DNA from: Thamnaconus septentrionalis
Lineage: Eukaryota > Chordata > Actinopteri > Tetraodontiformes > Monacanthidae
Direction: 5' to 3'
Length of the DNA stretch: 64,000 bases
NCBI GenBank assembly: GCA_009823395.1
Contig: CM020501.1
Span: 2,066,861-2,130,860 of the forward strand
Made by a program: the position numbers and the translations under genes. The notes below the pieces were generated by a model that was not told the origin of the DNA, did no database searches, and worked only from the letters and a program-made list of their open reading frames with translations. Shown here in pieces: positions 58,827 to 64,000 of this stretch; within the stretch, counting starts at the first letter, position 1; each line of letters starts with the position of its first letter.

Positions 58827-59199
58827 TGGTGTTTATTCCCACTGCTCAGTTCTGCATCTGCGTTTTTCCTTTATTTTCCCACCATCACTGAACCTGCAAT
58901 AAATGCCGTTGGGGGTGGAGACTATCTTTTTTTTTCTCGCACAATCCACCATTGACCCCTCCCCCGACAATCCTACACCCGCCAACAACCTCCTTAAGCG
59001 GCACGTGGACTGAGGGACAGTGCAGTGACAAAAGTAGGGACCCTCGGCGAGGGCAATTAAACGGAGGCGGCGAGGCGTGAATGAGGAGCGAGACCCTTTG
59101 GAGACGGCGAGGTTACGGAAGTCAAGCAGGTCGGCGAGGACGCCGCTGTTTACCCCGTTTGGTTCGAATGGCAGACAGATGAGATTCTACTGAATCACT

Positions 59200-60316
59200 C
59201 AGTGCGTTTACATGGCACTAGAGAAATTCGAAATATTGCCTTAGATTCATTATGATCGGAGAACTCACGTGCATGTAAACACCTTAGTCCGATTATGATC
59301 GGAGTTTGAGAAATCCGATTGGAATCGGAGAACTCCGATTGAGACACCCAGATAAGGCGACTGGAATTGGAATTTCTCTGCCATGTATACGCCTTAGTCG
59401 GACTATTAACTCGCGTCACGCCTCCCTCTCGCGACTCATGACCGCAGAACTACATCGTCTAACAAAACAGACGGCGCGAAACAACCTGGCAAACGCGAAT
59501 AATAATGTTCACATTTGGAGAGTGGATGACACCGGGGTGATGCTTCTCTTCTAAAAGAGATGGACATATTAAAATAACGCGCAACGGAGACCTTTTTAAA
59601 AAGTTAGCGCAGCAAATGCAGGGCTCCGGCTTTGCGCACCCGTGAACAAATACGTATTCGTTCGTATTTATATTTCTACTTTTTTGTTCACATTTTTGTA
59701 AGTTGAAGAATTTTAACTTTGTAAATAAAAGCACACCAAGAAGATGTTTTTCTGATTTGTTTTCATTTTGGTAAATTTCGCTGTTATTCTGCTGGAAACG
59801 GCGTGCAGTGGCACCAGCTTCCTCCACGGTCGGCACTTTAATGAGCGTGTGTATAACTGAAGACACCATTCCTTTGCTAAACCTGGACACAAACTCTCCC
59901 ACCAGTCTGCTCAGAACCCGCATCCAACAAGAACGAGAGTTTCGGGTCCGTCGCGACGGCACAAAGCGTAGCATCGAAGACATTGTGTTGTTGTAGCACT
60001 CCAACAGCAAACAACGTTCTTGTCTGCCTTTTAAAATCACCATGAGCACAAGAAATAGGGTACACCTTATCTGCAAAATAAGTAACACGTACATTATGAA
60101 CAATCGTACATATCATAATGATTTAATATGTCAACCGAAAGCAGCTGACCAGCTGAAAAGACTCACACCACCCCCTAGTGTTGGGAGGAGGACATGTTCC
60201 CGTCAATAATTCGAATTTCTCAGCTGCATGTAGACGGGGACAAGGTGAGAACTTCGATTGGACGAGAAAACCGAATTATTGCTTAGTCCGATTAAACTCT
60301 GCATGTAAACGCACTG
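59200..60316. mobile_element. TIR DNA transposon, 1.1 kb, PIF/Harbinger-like
   Basis: Perfect 15-bp terminal inverted repeats: CAGTGCGTTTACATG at 59200-59214 and its reverse complement at 60302-60316. The triplet ACT flanks both sides (59197-59199 and 60317-60319), so the target duplication would be 3 bp, as in PIF/Harbinger-type transposons. Subterminal regions carry repeated TCCGATT/AATCGGA words on both sides (for example 59285-59335 and 60255-60296), likely protein-binding repeats. A 214-codon minus-strand frame (59459-60103) fills the interior, but I cannot match it to a transposase, so the element is probably non-autonomous or decayed. The superfamily rests on TIR plus duplication length. 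Confidence 0.8.
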
Positions 60317-60319
60317 ACT

Positions 60320-62516
60320 GCCAGATAGCAGAGAGGAACACACGCAAACAAACCGGTTATGTTTGATACGTTTGTAGCTCCCAATCCTAAGAATTTTCCG
60401 ATTTATCCAAGAAAAGTGAATCTTCTTTTCAATTTGGCATCAAGACTTAAAGCTGTTACATGATGGAGGCGTTTAATCCACACCCGCAAACGTTTTTAAC
60501 ATTACAGTGAAAAATTAGCATCATGCTAAAGATGCTAATGTGGCTCTATGTCATTAACGCTGTTCAGAGTAAAGCAAGAAAAAGAAAAAAAAGATGAAAC
60601 AAAAGGACGAGAAGATGACTGAGTGGATTTGTAAGAAAAAAGGAAAATTGAAGTTTTGTGCTGTTTTAAACATCTGGTATAGAAAAAAGTATTCTGGAAT
60701 CAGGTATCGTATGAAAAAACATTTGGAATCGAACTCAGCCACGGAGACACAGGAAGTGAGTCGACGCTCGTTTCCCTTCTCCTTCCTGCTTGGAACGCCG
60801 TCAGCGCGTCGTGTTTGCTTTATTTTAATTAACAGACTTTTGCTTCTTTAAATAACATTATCGCGTTCTTGCACAAAGCAGCCTGCAGTTCTTTGAAGAA
60901 GCACCGCTGCCGCCTCAGTCCCCCGACGCAACCAGCTTGATGTAAATCTTTATCTAAATTTGTACGCCCGCTCCTTATCTCTCTTTCTCTCTCTGTCTCT
61001 CTCTTTCTCTCTCTCTTTCTCTCTGGATCCTTACTGAGAAGAAAATCTGCAATACAAACAGCAGAGGAGATCAGAATTATTATTATTTTGAATATGCTCA
61101 AAATCGAGCATATTCGACGCAGCCGCCCTAGAGCTTCGCCCCAGAGCTTCGCCCCTTCCGGCAGGTGACCAATAGGAGGAAGAGGAAGTTCCCGGCAAGC
61201 TCAACCCATCCAGCCTCCGGAACAAACACGCAAAGTGATGGGAAGCTTTTATTGTGGCAGTCGAGCGCAAAACACAAAACCAGGAAGAGAAAACAAGACT
61301 TTGTTTGCTTGATCTGCAACATTTTAAAAAGAAACAAAAAAAAAAAGGGAAAGTCGCTTTAATTTTCCTCAAAAAAGGTTTCTTCCCCGCAGCGACAGCT
61401 CTAATTAATCAACATCAGCCTTCCAGCAGTGGGGCGAGCAAGGGAGAGAGAGAGAGAGGTTTGCTTGTTTACCCTTATTGGAATTAGCGCCCGCCTCCCG
61501 GGGGGCTGGGGGGGGGATGTCAGATGCACAATTAGCCGACAACCAGGCTAATTAGGGCGCAAAGCTAATGACACCTTGGCGGCTGCGTGCGTTAGCGAGT
61601 ACGGTGGTGGTCGAGAAGCAGGGCGGGTGCTGTGGGGGGAGGCAGGGTCAGAGGCAGCAGAGCAAGAACGGGAGGAAGTCCGGTTGGGCTATAAAAAAAA
61701 AAGAAAAAAAAAGGCATCACTGTGAGTTTGTGCTCACGGACGGACAAAATTTAACATCTTTGTCATCACTTTTTTCCAGACAAACTTCTTGCCTGAAGTT
61801 CTTGATGCGTTTCTCTGTTGTATTTTTTTGCTTTTTTTCCCCAGTCCCGGATGCCGTGCTAACCCCGCCAGTCCGACCTCCGTCTTTGCGGCGTTCCCTC
61901 CAGCCCTCCCTGCCTCCTTACCTCCCTCCACCGATCCCAGCTGTCTCCCGAGCACCAAATTAGCCCTATTTGTGTTGCATAGCGGCAAATATTTGCACAA
62001 TTCCAAGACGTTCTTTTTTTTTCCTCTTTGTTTTTTTGCATGCGAGAATGCAGCTGTTGAGACGCCGCTGCTCCTCCAGCCGACACCTTGGCAGACAGCT
62101 GGCTGCGCCGCCGCCACCGTAGCTGCTATTACGCTGATTATCACCCCTGTCAATCCCACACTGCCCCCCGCCCCCTCTCTCCTCCCCGGCGGTGCTGGCA
62201 CAGTTGGCAAATTAACAGAGGGAGAGTACGCGCGGGGGGCGGGGCCTCCAGAGGACAGGTGGACGCTGCCACCGGAGGAGGAAGAAGAAGAAGAATAAAT
62301 GAATAGATAAATAAATAAAGTTGCAGAGCTTTTCTTTGCTTTTTTTTCTCGCCAATTCTCCCCGAGCACCGCCACGAAAATGAAGTGCAAAGAGCGAAGC
62401 AGCGCCACGCGTCGGGCCGGCGGGAACGCCGGGGTCACGGGAGCAATGAAGAAAGATGGAGAAAACATGGTTTTTGGATCCGGATACAGCAGCCCGGTTG
62501 GTAAATAGTGGATGAG
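60320..62516. other. Unique non-coding DNA
   Basis: No gene. CT tracts at 60978-61022. A perfect 10-bp inverted repeat GAATATGCTC / GAGCATATTC with a 6-nt loop lies at 61090-61115, followed by AGAGCTTCGCCCC twice in tandem (about 61130-61155). 62040-62155 (GCAGCTGTTGAGACG, GCTATTACGCTGATTATC) looks possibly conserved. The long opposed frames over 61734-62537 are not credible genes. Confidence 0.4.
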
Positions 62517-62527
62517 ACAATTAGTCA
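62517..62527. repeat. Target-site duplication, left copy (SINE copy 3)
   Basis: ACAATTAGTCA, repeated at 62870-62880. Confidence 0.85.
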
Positions 62528-62869
62528 GGGGCGACACGGTGGCGCAGTGGTTAGCGCTGCCGCCTCACAGCAAGAAGGTCGTGGGTTCGATTCCGGGGCC
62601 CGGTCCTGTGACCTTTCTGTGTGGAGTTTGCATGTTCTCCCCATGTCTGCGTGGGTTCTCTCCGGGTTCTCCAGCTTCCTCCCACAGTCCAAAAACATGC
62701 ATGTGAGGTCAATTGAATATTCTAAATTGTCCGTAGGTGTGAATGGTTTTTTGTCTCTATGTGGCCCTGCGATGAACTGGCGACTTCGCCCTAAGACAGC
62801 TGGGATAGGCTCCAGCAGACCCCCGTGACCCTGAACAGGAATAAGCAGGTATAGAAGATGAATGAATGA
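62528..62869 (+). mobile_element. Complete tRNA-derived SINE-like retroposon, copy 3
   Basis: 342 bp on the plus strand. It starts GGGCGACACGG, with A box TGGCGCAGTGG at 62540-62550 and B box GGTTCGATTCC at 62584-62594, then the family body, and ends GAAGATGAATGAATGA. It is flanked by the 11-bp duplication ACAATTAGTCA. Compared with copy 1 it lacks about 12 bp before GTGAATGG and about 21 bp after GGCGACTT, both in the body. Its ends are identical in position to those of copy 1, which confirms the element's limits. Confidence 0.88.
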
Positions 62870-62880
62870 ACAATTAGTCA
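62870..62880. repeat. Target-site duplication, right copy (SINE copy 3)
   Basis: ACAATTAGTCA, identical to 62517-62527. Confidence 0.85.
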
Positions 62881-63109
62881 ACAATTTTTTTAAGTTCTTG
62901 TTGCTCCAGACTGAAACGCAGTGATACATATGTTTTTTTTCTGAGACGTGCAGACATCCATCATCATTTTCATGTTTTCGTTGACTAATTGACAATTCAA
63001 AGGGTTTTGATGAAACGATGGGAAAATTTCAAAGCCATTTGCATGAACCGTTGACACGCAGGGGTTGGGGTTGGCCTGTGAGATTGGAGTTAACCTCATT
63101 AGAAGGAAG

Positions 63110-63231
63110 ACCTGGGAAGTAACAAAGTATAAATACTTTGTTATTGTACTTAAGTACATTTTTCTGGTATCTGTATATTACATGAGTTGTTTTTACTGAG
63201 AAGCTTTTACTCTTACTTCCTACCTGTTCGG
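63110..63231. mobile_element. Fragment of a common fish repeat with palindromic start
   Basis: GGGAAGTAACAAAGTATAAA, then TTGTACTTAAGTACATTTTT and later GCTTTTACTCTTACTTCCTA, follow the order of a repeat that is very frequent in fish genomes (AAGTAACAAAGTACAAATACTTTGTTACT...). It contains a perfect 11-bp stem with a 2-nt loop (63120-63143) and the palindrome TGTACTTAAGTACA (63145-63158). Only this portion is present. Confidence 0.6.
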
Positions 63232-63700
63232 GATGCAACAATTACCGGTAAAATGATAACCGCGGTAAAAAGTCAGACGGTTAGTATTACCGTTAAAAAT
63301 TTAAATTATCATTAAAACCAAGTCGACTACGGCTTATTGCTCAGAAAAGCAGCAGCGGTCCCTCAGACACAGGCGCGCATGCACAGTATACAAATCTTTA
63401 GTTGGAAACGGGGTGGAAGGAAGTTCAGTGGTCCGAAGTCTGGGTGTATTTTGGCTATTACAAGGATGCTGAGGAGAAACTGGTCGTCAATAAAGTAAAC
63501 TGAAGTTCTAAGTGTTACTCCTTTAAAATTACAACATATTATTGATGCGATGAGCAAACCGCGTCTGCAGGTCTCTGCAGACGGCACATACAGCAGCAAA
63601 ACAGCATCTTGTGTTCGAGTACGGTCACTGCCACTTATTTAATGCTGACGCTGCTTCAGAAGTGAGGCAGACACACAATAATTATGCCAGAGAGGAAAAT
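63232..63700 (+). mobile_element. 5' part of a degraded hAT transposon (BED-type)
   Basis: The GGGATGCAACAATTACCGGT start, with repeated ACCGGTAA/ACCGCGGTAA words, is the terminal and subterminal form of a fish hAT group. Inside, the plus-strand frame 63423-63500 reads WSEVWVYFGYYKDAEEKL, which fits the start of the BED zinc finger in hAT/ZBED transposases (the S.VW.YFG pattern). The frame then stops at TGA (63501-63503). Later CRSL/TAHTAAK-like residues in another frame suggest decayed continuation. Frameshifts and stops mean no working transposase. The right end lies outside or is lost. Confidence 0.65.
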
Positions 63701-64000
63701 TCGGTCCGTTTCTGCTCCGGCACAATGCTAGCTCTGCTGCTAAAGTTATAAACTCCATCGTAGCTCCGGATGCCGGTGTTATGTCGAAATCTGTTCACCC
63801 GACGATATGTGTCAGCCTCACTTTAACCTACACCCAACCTTATCCCTAACCCCGACCAGTCGTCCTTAAAGTTGCTTAATCTGACTGCATGTTTACCTGA
63901 ACTCCAAATGGAAAACAGCGTTCCATATTAAAACAAACTTTAAAAAAATCCTAGAGGACTTGCTTGTTCTTTTATTTCTGTTTTGAAAATAAAACTTGCT
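63701..64000. other. Window end, nothing further recognised
   Basis: AT-balanced DNA, possibly still inside the decayed hAT element. No exon, tandem repeat or right-hand inverted end is visible. Confidence 0.4.

Larger units (their letters stand above)
56490..59196. other. Non-coding stretch with two GT arrays
   Basis: After the AATAAA cluster the DNA is ordinary. Two exon-like pieces with acceptor and donor (57055-57107 and 57526-57599) are described in findings. T/A runs lie near 57265-57305. C-rich DNA runs over 58555-58660. No gene assigned. Confidence 0.35.

Noticed and set aside
59459..60103. Host gene inside the 59.2-60.3 kb element
   Set aside because: The frame lies wholly between transposon inverted repeats, so it belongs to the element. 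It was not recognisable as a transposase either.
61734..62537. Longest open frame (267 codons, minus strand), and an opposed 169-codon frame on the plus strand
   Set aside because: Both strands are open over GC-rich low-complexity DNA, with Ser, Gly and Glu runs and no recognisable domain. Overlap of this kind is expected by chance in such DNA.
62540..62594. tRNA gene
   Set aside because: A and B boxes are present, but they form the promoter of a SINE-type repeat. No full cloverleaf is formed and the same sequence occurs in copy 1.
62508..62828. Open frame over 62.5-62.8 kb
   Set aside because: It is the body of the SINE-like element. The same pseudo-protein appears in reverse at 1444-1758.

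Overview
The window looks like nuclear DNA of a teleost fish, probably a percomorph. The evidence is the composition (very dense dinucleotide, trinucleotide and tetranucleotide arrays with little CpG depletion), the absence of compact gene packing, and several interspersed repeats of types common in teleost genomes. These include a tRNA-derived SINE-like family with an ATTC/GAAT tail, hAT-type elements with CAGGGGT or TAGGGATG-like ends, a TTAA-ended family, and a 1.1 kb element with CAGTGCGTTTACATG inverted ends. There is no operon, ribosome-binding-site pattern, rRNA, CRISPR array or genuine tRNA gene. No open reading frame can be assigned to a host protein family. The long frames run through microsatellites or through both strands of low-complexity DNA. 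I read the window as intergenic or intronic DNA, most likely a large intron or gene desert.

Layout. 1-5.3 kb: a short CCAAT/GC-box-rich stretch, a complete SINE-like element with a 12-bp target-site duplication (1398-1776), a complete 298-bp hAT-type MITE with a perfect 8-bp duplication (2116-2413), and GA, A and GT arrays. 5.3-13 kb: unique DNA with paired purine and pyrimidine tracts, a 9-copy minisatellite of about 70 bp (9388-10058), and long GA and TTC arrays. 13-33 kb: microsatellite-rich DNA with a truncated SINE tail, two partial teleost-type repeats near 28.5 kb, a 23-bp GC-rich minisatellite and several blocks that look regulatory. 33.8-38.5 kb: a transposon-rich, AT-rich island with hAT-like remnants, a 5'-truncated SINE, and a duplicated segment (35367-35654 and 37902-38260) whose second copy lies between two long AT arrays. 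38.5-56 kb: more microsatellites, a degenerate hAT-like remnant near 41 kb, two diverged copies of a repeat at 49.4 and 53.85 kb, and a TTAA-ended element at 53.5 kb. 56-64 kb: a possible terminal-exon-like reading frame followed by AATAAA signals, a 1.1 kb TIR element (59200-60316), a second complete SINE (62528-62869) in the opposite orientation to the first, and degraded hAT sequence that still encodes part of a BED-type zinc-finger region.

The elements do not form a pathway. The well-supported content is mobile-element and tandem-repeat annotation. Candidate exons and candidate conserved regulatory blocks are given at low confidence because they need alignment to other fish genomes or RNA data. 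I found no undescribed gene system. The most unusual items are the 70-bp minisatellite, the AT-bracketed segmental duplicate, and the few exon-like stretches.
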